32,829 nucleotides of DNA from Planctomycetota bacterium (GTDB lineage: Bacteria > Planctomycetota > UBA1135). The DNA is taken from positions 1 through 32,829 of the forward strand of contig JASMKM010000047.1 of assembly GCA_030749235.1 (NCBI GenBank), given 5' to 3'. Position 1 is the first letter of the stretch. The number at the start of each line of letters is the position of its first letter. Under the pieces are notes generated by a model. The model saw nothing but the letters and a program-made list of their open reading frames with translations. It was not told the origin of the DNA and searched no databases. Position numbers and translations under genes: made by a program. This document shows, one piece after another, positions 25,719 to 32,829 of the stretch.

Positions 25719-28219
25719 TGCCCCGGACTCTCCTACTTTTGCTCACCCTCCTGGTTGTGTGGATTGCGCCACAGGCGACGGTGTTCGCCGCTGCACCAGC
25801 CGCCAGCCAGCAGACCGATGAACCTCCGGTCGTCGAGGCGATTCGTATCGAAGGCGGTGGCGAGAAGTCCAGTGCCATCCTCGCCGCCATCCAGCAGGAA
25901 GTTGGCGCCAAGCTCGACATCCTGGCGGTGCAGCGCAGTCAGGAGTGGCTGTGGAAGTACATGCGTGTGCGTGTCGATTCGGTGGTTCATGAGCCTGGCG
26001 AATCGGTGGATACCATCGTGCTGGTCTTCTACGTCACACCGCAACGCACATGGCGTCGCGTCGCGTTCCAGGGGTACGAGGAATTTGAACGCCACGAGCT
26101 GGAACTGTGGGCTGGTCTCTATGGCCAGGCCTTGGACATCGATTCCATTGGCGTGGTCCGCAATCGCCTAACCCGCAGTTACCAGGAGGAGGGGTACGCT
26201 CATGTTCAGATTACGCGTGCTGACGGTGCCGAGGATGAAGTCATCTTCGTCATTGACGAGGGCCCCAAAGTCACTGTCGAGAAAATCAAGTTCGTCGGCA
26301 ACGAGGCGATCCGTAGCGGCATGTGGTTTACGCCAGGCCTGGACCTCTACGAGGCGCTGAAGAACACCACTGGGGGCTGGTTGACCGGCAAGGCCTTCAG
26401 CCCTGCGCGCATCTCCGAGGACGTCAACGCGCTGGTGCAGCTGTATCGCGATTACGGTTACCTGGACGCGCAGATTACCTCCGAGGTTGCGTTCTCCGGC
26501 AGAGACCTCTCCGCCGCCCACATCACCTACGTGATTACAGAAGGTCCGCTTTATCGCGTGCGCAGCGTCAAGGTCGAGGCCGCGCCCGGCACCACCTTGC
26601 GATTCAGCGAGGCTGAATTGGAAGCCCTGCTGGAACTGAAGTCCGGCGATCCCTATGAGTTGGCTGCAGTGACCCAGGATCGCCTGTTGCTGCAGCGTTA
26701 TTACAGTGGCTTGGGTTACCCGTCATTGGCTCGCGTGCGCCTGCGCAATCCGCGCAGCAGCGTCGAGTTCCTGTCGATTGGCGGCAGTCGTGGTGGCATG
26801 GAGCCGGATGTCTTGATTGACCAGGAGGAACCTCTGGTGGACCTGGTCTACGTAATCCAGGAAGGGCACCCACGACGTATCCGCGACGTACTAATCAAGG
26901 GGACCCAACGCACCCAGGATCGTGTGGTCCGTCGTGAGATAATCAACGAGCCGGGGGATTGGGTGAATGAGGAAGACGCCTCGAAGTCTGCACGTCGCCT
27001 GATCGGCTTGGGTTACTTCAAGGATGCGAACCGCCAGCCCTTCGTCAATTGGTATTTGCAGGATTTCGGCGACTCTGACCTGGTCGACTTGATCTTTGAG
27101 GTTAAGGACATCGGCTCCAACAACCGCATCCGTTTCGGTGGTTCCTGGAATTCAGACAATGGGCCGGCGCTGCTGATTGACCTCAGCAAGACCAACTTCG
27201 ACATCACCGATCATCCTTCCAGCTTCAGCAATGCCTTCAACGAAATATGGAATGGTACGGCTTACACCGGTGCCGGCCAGTCGCTGAACTTGGCCTTGCG
27301 TCCGGGAACGATCTTTAGCTCTTACGCATTATCCTTCACCGAGCCGGATTTGCTGAAGGAACATATCTCGCGCTTGAGCCTGAACGTGGTCGGCCGCAAA
27401 AACCTGCGCCTGTTCTCAACCCACGACGAGGAACGTTCACAGTTGGGATTCACCCTCGGTCGTCGCTTTGGCCGTTACTTTACCTTGTTCGCTGGTCCTG
27501 AAATCCAGGCCGTCAAGCTCGACGACATTGAACCTGGTGCGCCCACCGACCTGACCGATTTTGCCGGCAACAACCAAATGCAGACTCTGACCGTGGGTGC
27601 GCGTTATTCGACCGTGGCGGATCGGTTCTCGCCGGTCGATGGCGGCAACTATTCCCTGAACCTCAGCCAGACCGGTCTATTCATGGGTGGCGACTGGGAC
27701 TTCCTGAAGGCCCAAGCGCGTGCGGCCAAGTACTTCCCACTATGGCAGGATTCGCTCGGTCGTCATTACGTGTTTGCTCTCAGCGGTACCGTGCGTAAGG
27801 CATGGACCCAAGGCGACCTCAACACCTTGCCCTATCCTGAGAAGTTCTACCTCGGCGGTCAGAACAGCGTGCGCGGCTTCAACTTTCGCGGCGTCGGCGA
27901 GGATTCCAACGGCTTCGGCGTCGGTGGCGACGTGGCCTGGAACGGAAGCGTTGAATTGCGCATGCCGATGATCTCCACACGCCAACGTGGCATGGTGGAG
28001 GAGTTCGAGATGGCGCGCTGGGGATTGTTTGTCGATGCAGGTTCCTTCGGACCTGATTTTGGGAACTTAAGTTCCACCCGTATCTCGGCTGGCGTCGCTG
28101 TCCGAGTGCGTTTCCCTGCCTTGCCCACGGCCCCACTTTCCTTGGAGTTCGGTTGGCCGGTGCAGAGCGAGCCTGGCGACGACACCCGCGTGTTTGCCTT
28201 CACGATTGGCAACTTCTAA
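25718..28219 (+). CDS. bamA: Outer membrane assembly factor BamA
   Basis: BamA folds and inserts beta-barrel proteins into the outer membrane. The 833-residue protein starts with a signal peptide (about 1-25, ending near FAAAPA). About five POTRA domains follow to roughly residue 430, recognisable by starts such as VEAIRIEGG, RRVAFQGYEE, VEKIKFVGNE, RSVKVEA and RIRDVLIKG. A C-terminal Omp85 barrel follows. The conserved barrel-lumen loop has VRGF at 718-721, and the chain ends in an aromatic (FTIGNF), as expected for a barrel. I use the ATG at 25718, one base into the dnaB stop; a TTG one codon upstream is less likely. Skp follows after 3 bases, supporting BamA over TamA. Confidence 0.95.
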   Translation: MPRTLLLLLTLLVVWIAPQATVFAAAPAASQQTDEPPVVEAIRIEGGGEKSSAILAAIQQEVGAKLDILAVQRSQEWLWKYMRVRVDSVVHEPGESVDTIVLVFYVTPQRTWRRVAFQGYEEFERHELELWAGLYGQALDIDSIGVVRNRLTRSYQEEGYAHVQITRADGAEDEVIFVIDEGPKVTVEKIKFVGNEAIRSGMWFTPGLDLYEALKNTTGGWLTGKAFSPARISEDVNALVQLYRDYGYLDAQITSEVAFSGRDLSAAHITYVITEGPLYRVRSVKVEAAPGTTLRFSEAELEALLELKSGDPYELAAVTQDRLLLQRYYSGLGYPSLARVRLRNPRSSVEFLSIGGSRGGMEPDVLIDQEEPLVDLVYVIQEGHPRRIRDVLIKGTQRTQDRVVRREIINEPGDWVNEEDASKSARRLIGLGYFKDANRQPFVNWYLQDFGDSDLVDLIFEVKDIGSNNRIRFGGSWNSDNGPALLIDLSKTNFDITDHPSSFSNAFNEIWNGTAYTGAGQSLNLALRPGTIFSSYALSFTEPDLLKEHISRLSLNVVGRKNLRLFSTHDEERSQLGFTLGRRFGRYFTLFAGPEIQAVKLDDIEPGAPTDLTDFAGNNQMQTLTVGARYSTVADRFSPVDGGNYSLNLSQTGLFMGGDWDFLKAQARAAKYFPLWQDSLGRHYVFALSGTVRKAWTQGDLNTLPYPEKFYLGGQNSVRGFNFRGVGEDSNGFGVGGDVAWNGSVELRMPMISTRQRGMVEEFEMARWGLFVDAGSFGPDFGNLSSTRISAGVAVRVRFPALPTAPLSLEFGWPVQSEPGDDTRVFAFTIGNF

Positions 28220-28222
28220 ACG

Positions 28223-28798
28223 ATGAAAACGAAACTACTGATTCTGGCCCTAGTGCTTGCACTTGGCGGCTCCCTCTTCGCAGACCGTTTCGCCGCTGAG
28301 GCCAGCGAGTCGATCCGCTACGTCGATGTCCAAAAGGTCATTGAAGGTTGGGATTTCCTGCAAGAGCAGAGCAACCTGTTGCGTGACCAGACCCAAGCGC
28401 AGTTGGAGCAGCTCCAGGCCGACAACGCCCAGCTCGAACAGGCCATCGCCGACCTGGACCAATACGATCAGAACAGCGAGGAGTACGCCACCATGGCCTT
28501 TAGTCTCGGCGTGCAGGAGAGCAACCTTCAGGAGCGCGAGAAGTTCCTGCAGGCCAACTTCCGCCGCCGCAGCGCACGTCTGTTAGATGCCGCCGTCCGC
28601 CGTATCCACGTTGTCTGCGCTGAACTCGGGGAGCGCGAAGGCTTCAGTGCCATCCTGATGGCGCCACCGCCGCTGCCAGGCCCCGAAGTCCAGTTGCAGG
28701 ATTCGGTGATGGACCTTCAGGGTCGCTGGGTAGTCTGGAGCAACAACACCTTCGACATCTCCAATCAAGTCATCGCGATGTTGGAAGAGGACAACTAG
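28223..28798 (+). CDS. skp: Periplasmic chaperone Skp (OmpH family)
   Basis: Skp holds unfolded outer-membrane proteins in the periplasm and delivers them to BamA. The 191-residue protein has a signal peptide (about 1-25) followed by the typical IRYVDVQKVIEGW strand-helix start. A long helical hairpin (about 45-125) is rich in Gln, Glu and Leu and would form the coiled-coil tentacle. A C-terminal segment then returns to the body. It sits 3 bases after bamA and 10 bases before lpxC-fabZ, the conserved bamA-skp-lipid A gene order. Overall sequence conservation in this family is low, so the call rests on architecture and position. Confidence 0.88.
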   Translation: MKTKLLILALVLALGGSLFADRFAAEASESIRYVDVQKVIEGWDFLQEQSNLLRDQTQAQLEQLQADNAQLEQAIADLDQYDQNSEEYATMAFSLGVQESNLQEREKFLQANFRRRSARLLDAAVRRIHVVCAELGEREGFSAILMAPPPLPGPEVQLQDSVMDLQGRWVVWSNNTFDISNQVIAMLEEDN

Positions 28799-28808
28799 AC
28801 ACGGAACC

Positions 28809-30101
28809 ATGACCCGCAAGGAACGCACCCTCAAACGCGCCGCTGAACTGGAAGGAGTCTCTCTCCATTCCGGTGAGAAGGTGGAGGTGCGCGTTGAGCC
28901 TGCACCTGCCGGCACTGGGGTGGTTTTCCAACGCGCCGATCTTCCCGACAGCCCCGACATCCCTGCCTTGGCCGGCAACCTGTCGATGTCGCAGCGTCGT
29001 ACGGTATTGCGCGAAGGTAACGGCGACGTTGGCATGGTCGAGCACCTTTTGGCCGCCTGTCATGGCCTGCAGGTGGATAACCTGATCGTGCGTGTCAGTG
29101 GCGCTGAACTGCCCGGCACCGACGGTTCCGCGATGCCCTACGTGGAGATGCTGCGTTCTGGTGGGATCGTTGAACAGAAGCGTGAGCGTAAGGTGCTGCG
29201 CGTCTTCGATCCGCATGTGTTGCGCGATGGCGATACCGAGTTGGTGGTGCTGCCGCCTTCCGGCGATGGCCTGCGTATTCGTTACGTGCCAGAGTATCCC
29301 GAAGGGGTCGACCCCAAGCCGGTGGTCTTCGATACCGTTGAGGACGATTTCGAGAAGGAAGTTGCCGGTGCGCGCACCTTCGTGCGAGCCGAGGAAGTGG
29401 AGAAACTACTCGAGGCCGGCTTAGGCAAGGGTGCTAACGCCGAGAACACTATGGTTTTGGGCGGCGAGGAGGCCCCCGAGATGCGCGTGCCTTTTGAGCC
29501 CACGCGCCACAAGATTCTCGATTTGCTCGGCGACCTAGCCTTGGTCGGCGCCGATCTACATGCCGATATTATCGCCGTGAAGAGCGGCCATGCCCTTAAC
29601 CAAGGCATGGCCAAGCACCTGCGCGGTCAACTTGAGGATTTCGAGTTGGAGGAGGATGTCAACGAGGAAGGCTATAGCATCACCGACGTGATGCGCCTGT
29701 TGCCGCATCGTTATCCCTTCTTGCTAATTGATCGCGTAATCAAGGTTGAAGGCTGGCGCCGTGCCGTCGGCATCAAGAACGTCACCATCAACGAACCTTT
29801 CTTCGGCGGACACTTTCCCGATCAGCCGTTGATGCCTGGCGTCCTGCAATTGGAGGCACTCGCGCAGTTGTGCGGCTTTCTCTTGCAACGCAAGATGGAG
29901 CACACCGGCAAACTGGTGGTGCTCGCATCTATCGATAAGGTCCGCTTCCGCGGTGGCGTGGTTCCTGGAGACCAACTCCGCCTCGAGGTTGAGACCCTTC
30001 GCATGAGCCGCAACCGAGCTACGGTGAAGGCGCACGGCAAGGTCGGGCGTCGTATCGTTTCGGAAGCGGTGCTGTCCTTTGCCATGGTGGCTGCCCAATG
30101 A
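28809..30101 (+). CDS. lpxC-fabZ: Bifunctional LpxC-FabZ fusion
   Basis: This 430-residue protein fuses two enzymes. Residues 1-278 are LpxC, the zinc deacetylase of the committed lipid A step, with His79 (MVEHLLAA), His234 and Asp238 (HKILDLLGD) and His261 (SGHALN). Residues about 288-430 are FabZ, the 3-hydroxyacyl-ACP dehydratase, with LPHRYPFLLIDRV (298-310), His335 (FFGGHFPDQPLMPGV) and Glu349. The same fusion is known in Bacteroidetes and some other phyla. Both active sites appear complete. LpxC draws 3-hydroxyacyl chains into lipid A, while FabZ draws the same ACP pool into elongation, so one polypeptide may balance the two. lpxA overlaps its end as ATGA. Confidence 0.96.
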   Translation: MTRKERTLKRAAELEGVSLHSGEKVEVRVEPAPAGTGVVFQRADLPDSPDIPALAGNLSMSQRRTVLREGNGDVGMVEHLLAACHGLQVDNLIVRVSGAELPGTDGSAMPYVEMLRSGGIVEQKRERKVLRVFDPHVLRDGDTELVVLPPSGDGLRIRYVPEYPEGVDPKPVVFDTVEDDFEKEVAGARTFVRAEEVEKLLEAGLGKGANAENTMVLGGEEAPEMRVPFEPTRHKILDLLGDLALVGADLHADIIAVKSGHALNQGMAKHLRGQLEDFELEEDVNEEGYSITDVMRLLPHRYPFLLIDRVIKVEGWRRAVGIKNVTINEPFFGGHFPDQPLMPGVLQLEALAQLCGFLLQRKMEHTGKLVVLASIDKVRFRGGVVPGDQLRLEVETLRMSRNRATVKAHGKVGRRIVSEAVLSFAMVAAQ

Positions 30102-30919
30102 CCTCCATCCACGAGACTTCCTATGTGGCTCCCGGTGCCGAACTTGATTCCGACGTCACCGTTGGCCCGTTCTGCTACATCGGCAGCCGCGTGCGTATCG
30201 CTTCCGGTACGCGCCTCGGCCCGCATGTCACCATCCAAGGGCGGACCACCATTGGTCGCGATAACCACTTTGTGGGCCAATGCGCCATCGGCGGCTTGCC
30301 GCAGGACTTGAAATATGCCGGCGAGGAGTCGGCCTTGGTCATTGGCGACGGCAACGTCATTCGCGAGTTTGTGACGGTCAATATCGGCACCGCTGCTGGT
30401 TCGTGGGTTACCTCGATTGGCGACAATAACCTAATCATGGCATGCGCTCACGTGGCTCATGACTGCGTAATCGAAGATGAAGTGATTATCGGCAACAACG
30501 TGCTGCTGGCTGGTCACGTGCGCATCGAGAGGCACGCCATCGTCTCAGGCGGAGTGGCGGTCAATCACTTTGTCACCATTGGCACATTGGCGATGGTCGG
30601 CGGCATGGCACGCATCATCAAGGATGTGCCGCCCTACATAATCTCCGAAGGCACACCGGCACGCCCGCGGGGTGTCAACGTGGTCGGCCTGCGCCGCCGC
30701 GAGAAGAGTGTCGAGGTCCTCGCCCAGTTACGCGATGCTTTTCGCCGCTTGATTGCCGACGAGGCACCGACCACCCTCGCAATCCAGGAAATGGAAGCTG
30801 AGAAGGACCTGCTGCCGGAAACCCGGCGCTTGATCTCTTTCCTGCGTGATATGGAACGCGGCTACCAAGGTCGCTACCGTGAATCTCTACGCCGTTCCTC
30901 CGGCGACGTCCGCGCCTAA
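30098..30919 (+). CDS. lpxA: Acyl-ACP--UDP-sugar O-acyltransferase LpxA
   Basis: LpxA transfers a 3-hydroxyacyl chain from ACP to the 3 position of the UDP-sugar, the first lipid A step. The 273-residue protein has the left-handed beta-helix of hexapeptide repeats (about 5-190) and a C-terminal helical domain. The catalytic base is His121 in AHVAHDC (E. coli His125). Gly169 aligns with E. coli Gly173, part of the acyl-length ruler, which suggests a long chain such as C14; this is an inference. The GGLPQDLKY motif (65-73) is conserved. The E. coli HRGT segment reads VNIGT (94-98), so the sugar-end pocket differs. It overlaps the lpxC-fabZ stop and is followed by a Gfo/Idh dehydrogenase. Confidence 0.95.
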   Translation: MTSIHETSYVAPGAELDSDVTVGPFCYIGSRVRIASGTRLGPHVTIQGRTTIGRDNHFVGQCAIGGLPQDLKYAGEESALVIGDGNVIREFVTVNIGTAAGSWVTSIGDNNLIMACAHVAHDCVIEDEVIIGNNVLLAGHVRIERHAIVSGGVAVNHFVTIGTLAMVGGMARIIKDVPPYIISEGTPARPRGVNVVGLRRREKSVEVLAQLRDAFRRLIADEAPTTLAIQEMEAEKDLLPETRRLISFLRDMERGYQGRYRESLRRSSGDVRA

Positions 30920-30933
30920 GCGTTTCCAGAGAT

Positions 30934-31941
30934 ATGTCCAAACAGACCCTTCGCGCCGCAGTGATCGGTGTCGGGCACCTCGGACGTCATCATGCGCGAA
31001 TTCTCGCGGGCATGGACGGCGTGGAGCTCGTCGCCGTCGTTGACAAGGATCAGGAACAAGGTAAAGCCATCGCCACCAAATGTGGCAGCCAGTGGCACGC
31101 CGAGAGTGCCGGCTTGGAGCAAGAGCTCGATCTAGCAGTGATTGCAGTCCCGACTATCCTGCACCAGGATTGCGCGGCACCATTATTGCGCGCTGGAGTG
31201 GCTTGCTTGGTGGAAAAGCCTATGGCTCCCGACCCGGCCACCTGCGACGCCATCATCGCCGATGCCAAGGCTGGTGGTGCATTGCTCGGTGTCGGCCATG
31301 TTGAACGCTTCAACCCCGCCGTCAAACGCGCCATGGCCAAAGGCATCCGCCCGCGTTTCATTGAGGCACACCGCTTGGCGCCCTACACCTTCCGCAGCAC
31401 CGATGTGGGTGTGGTCTTGGATCTAATGATCCACGACATCGACTTAGCTTTGGCTTGGACCGGTGCCGAAGTGACTCAGGTCGACGCCGTTGGCGGTGCC
31501 ACCTTGTCGCCCAGCGAAGACATCGTCTCTGCACGTCTGCATTTCTCCAATGGTGCGGTCGCGAACCTCACCGCATCGCGCCTGAGCCTGACGCCAATGC
31601 GCCGCTTCCGTGTCTTCGGCCCTGATTCCTATCTGTCGGTGGACAGCCAAGACCGCTATGCCCTAGCGGTGCAGAAGTCGTCGAACTTTTCGCCGCAGGC
31701 GGTGGAGGCCGCAGCAGCCTCAGGAAACCCATTAGAAGGCTTCCGCAGCCTTCTGGATGTGGAGGAGCTGGAACTGGACGACGACGAACCACTCCGTGCC
31801 GAGTTGGAGGCCTTTGTCGCTGCCGTCCGTGGGCAACGCGAAGTTGCTGTTTCCGGCGAGGCCGGGCGCAATGCCGTCGACGTGGCCTTCCAGATCATGG
31901 CCGCCTTGGAAGACTGCGGTTGGTCCGACGAGCAGGCCTAG
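30934..31941 (+). CDS. Gfo/Idh/MocA oxidoreductase, possible UDP-GlcNAc 3-dehydrogenase
   Basis: This is a 335-residue NAD(P)-dependent sugar dehydrogenase. The Rossmann motif GVGHLG is at 12-17. The catalytic Lys is in EKP (94-96), and the DLMIHDIDL segment has Asp163 and His167. Family members beside lpxA include GnnA, which oxidises UDP-GlcNAc at C3 so that GnnB can form the 3-amino sugar used for amide-linked lipid A. That role is a reasonable inference from position 14 bases after lpxA. No GnnB transaminase is in the window, and many Gfo/Idh enzymes act on other sugars. It is followed 5 bases later by trmB. Confidence 0.85.
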   Translation: MSKQTLRAAVIGVGHLGRHHARILAGMDGVELVAVVDKDQEQGKAIATKCGSQWHAESAGLEQELDLAVIAVPTILHQDCAAPLLRAGVACLVEKPMAPDPATCDAIIADAKAGGALLGVGHVERFNPAVKRAMAKGIRPRFIEAHRLAPYTFRSTDVGVVLDLMIHDIDLALAWTGAEVTQVDAVGGATLSPSEDIVSARLHFSNGAVANLTASRLSLTPMRRFRVFGPDSYLSVDSQDRYALAVQKSSNFSPQAVEAAAASGNPLEGFRSLLDVEELELDDDEPLRAELEAFVAAVRGQREVAVSGEAGRNAVDVAFQIMAALEDCGWSDEQA

Positions 31942-31946
31942 TCATC

Positions 31947-32829
31947 ATGAAGCCTTCGCCGAGTGCCCTGCGCGATTATTTGTTGTCACCCCAGAATGGC
32001 GATCTTCCGCTGAACCCAGAGGGGATCTTTGGTCGTCGGGCGCCGTTGGCGGTTGAGATTGGCTTCGGTGGGGGTGAGTACCTCGATTGGTGGGCAGGCC
32101 AGCAACCGGACTGGGATTTCATCGGCATCGAGTTGCCGCTGGATTGTATCTTCCGTGCTGCCCGCCGCTTCGAGAGTTCCAAGCGCACGAACGTGCGCTT
32201 GGTGCATGGCGATGCACGTTACCTGCTGCGTGAGCTGTTCGCAGCTGGCAGTTTGCGCCATGTGCTGATGCAATTTCCGATGCCATGGCCAAAGGACAAG
32301 CATGCCAAGCATCGGGTCTCCAGCCCTGGCTTCGCAGCTACCTTGGCCGACGTCCTGGAGCAGGGTTGCTCCTTTGAATTAGTCACCGATCAGGGCTGGT
32401 ATGCTGCCGAGACGGAGGCTCATCTGAGCGCCAATCCGTCCTTCGTCGTGACTCCGGTGGAGGTCAATCCGGAGCGGGCATTTCGCACCCGTTACGAGAC
32501 CAAGTGGCTGCAGGAGGGGCGTCAAATTTTCCGTCTTTTGGTCACCTTGAAGACTCCCCAAGCGGCTCCGCGTAGCCTAAAAATCAAGAAAATGGAAACT
32601 CTGCATGTCAACAATGCTCCTTCCGCGGAGGTCGTCGAAGCCCTGGCCGGCCAGCGATTTGAGCATGGTTTTGGAGTCGGTCAGGTCAAGGAAGTGTTCC
32701 GGTCCCAAGATGGCTGGGTGGTGCGGGTTTTGGCCGCAGACGATGCTTTTTCCCAGCTCTTTCACGCTCGAATCCTGACCAAGAAAGATGGTCGGTGTTT
32801 GCTACGAATCGATGAAGTGCCGCGTCCGT
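31947..32829 (+). CDS. trmB: TrmB-like tRNA (guanine-N7) methyltransferase, 3' truncated
   Basis: The gene runs off the window after 294 codons with no stop. Residues about 30-205 resemble TrmB, which makes 7-methylguanosine at tRNA position 46 using S-adenosylmethionine. The cofactor site is VEIGFGGGEYL (36-46) and IGIEL (59-63). The family motif FPDPWPK reads FPMPWPK (110-116), so the usual catalytic Asp is Met112. The TDQGWY and RTRYETKW...GRQIFRL segments are otherwise typical. Residues about 206-294 and beyond are an extension that normal TrmB (about 210-240) lacks. Catalytic activity is therefore uncertain, and the symbol reflects family likeness. The start is the ATG at 31947, 5 bases after the Gfo/Idh stop. 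Confidence 0.8.
   Translation, partial: MKPSPSALRDYLLSPQNGDLPLNPEGIFGRRAPLAVEIGFGGGEYLDWWAGQQPDWDFIGIELPLDCIFRAARRFESSKRTNVRLVHGDARYLLRELFAAGSLRHVLMQFPMPWPKDKHAKHRVSSPGFAATLADVLEQGCSFELVTDQGWYAAETEAHLSANPSFVVTPVEVNPERAFRTRYETKWLQEGRQIFRLLVTLKTPQAAPRSLKIKKMETLHVNNAPSAEVVEALAGQRFEHGFGVGQVKEVFRSQDGWVVRVLAADDAFSQLFHARILTKKDGRCLLRIDEVPRP

Overview
The window looks like a chromosomal segment of a diderm, LPS-making bacterium, most likely a planctomycete (PVC group). Supporting signs are an LpxC-FabZ fusion next to lpxA, BamA and Skp (an outer membrane), a membrane-anchored Ser/Thr kinase paired with an FHA-GAF-sigma54 activator, few Shine-Dalgarno sequences, and the conserved order pth-rpsF-rpsR-rplI-dnaB. 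The phylum is an inference from gene content; no rRNA or tRNA is present to fix it. I see no mobile element, CRISPR array, phage gene or toxin-antitoxin pair. There is no gene-free stretch over 300 bases; the longest gaps are 1095-1226 and 10077-10221.

Region 1 (1-8056). A DUF389 membrane protein is divergent from a catabolic run: 3-hydroxyacyl-CoA dehydrogenase, boxC, boxB and a boxD-type aldehyde dehydrogenase. These are core enzymes of the aerobic benzoyl-CoA epoxidation (box) pathway, which turns benzoyl-CoA into beta-oxidation intermediates. The reductase BoxA and a benzoate-CoA ligase are not in the window. A MscS channel and a DUF1294 protein follow.

Region 2 (8060-19614). This is a mixed block with several gene-pair orientations: an MtfA-like peptidase, an MBL-fold hydrolase, a small two-helix membrane protein, the ABC-F factor EttA, a YkgJ-type cysteine-cluster protein, and a two-gene signalling unit (FHA-GAF-AAA+-Fis regulator and Ser/Thr kinase). 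The kinase appears to start at a CTG codon. An ATGA-coupled operon psd - CMD-like protein - LplT-like transporter runs on the minus strand, its last two genes at least fitting phosphatidylethanolamine synthesis and lysophospholipid movement.

Region 3 (19680-32829). This is a long plus-strand housekeeping block. It first holds glmU and prs (UDP-GlcNAc and PRPP supply), rplY, pth, and the rpsF-rpsR-rplI ribosomal operon closed by a strong hairpin. It then continues with dnaB, bamA, skp, lpxC-fabZ, lpxA, a Gfo/Idh dehydrogenase and trmB, which runs off the window. Envelope precursor supply, lipid A synthesis and outer-membrane protein assembly are therefore clustered with replication and translation genes.

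A recurring theme is a TANNNT -10-like hexamer only 5-12 bases upstream of the ATG with no Shine-Dalgarno sequence, which suggests leaderless or very short-leader mRNAs. At two divergent gene pairs the two opposing -10 boxes overlap. No complete new system stands out. The best leads are the box operon and its control region, the CTG-started kinase, the promoter architecture, and a TrmB with an altered active-site motif and a C-terminal extension.
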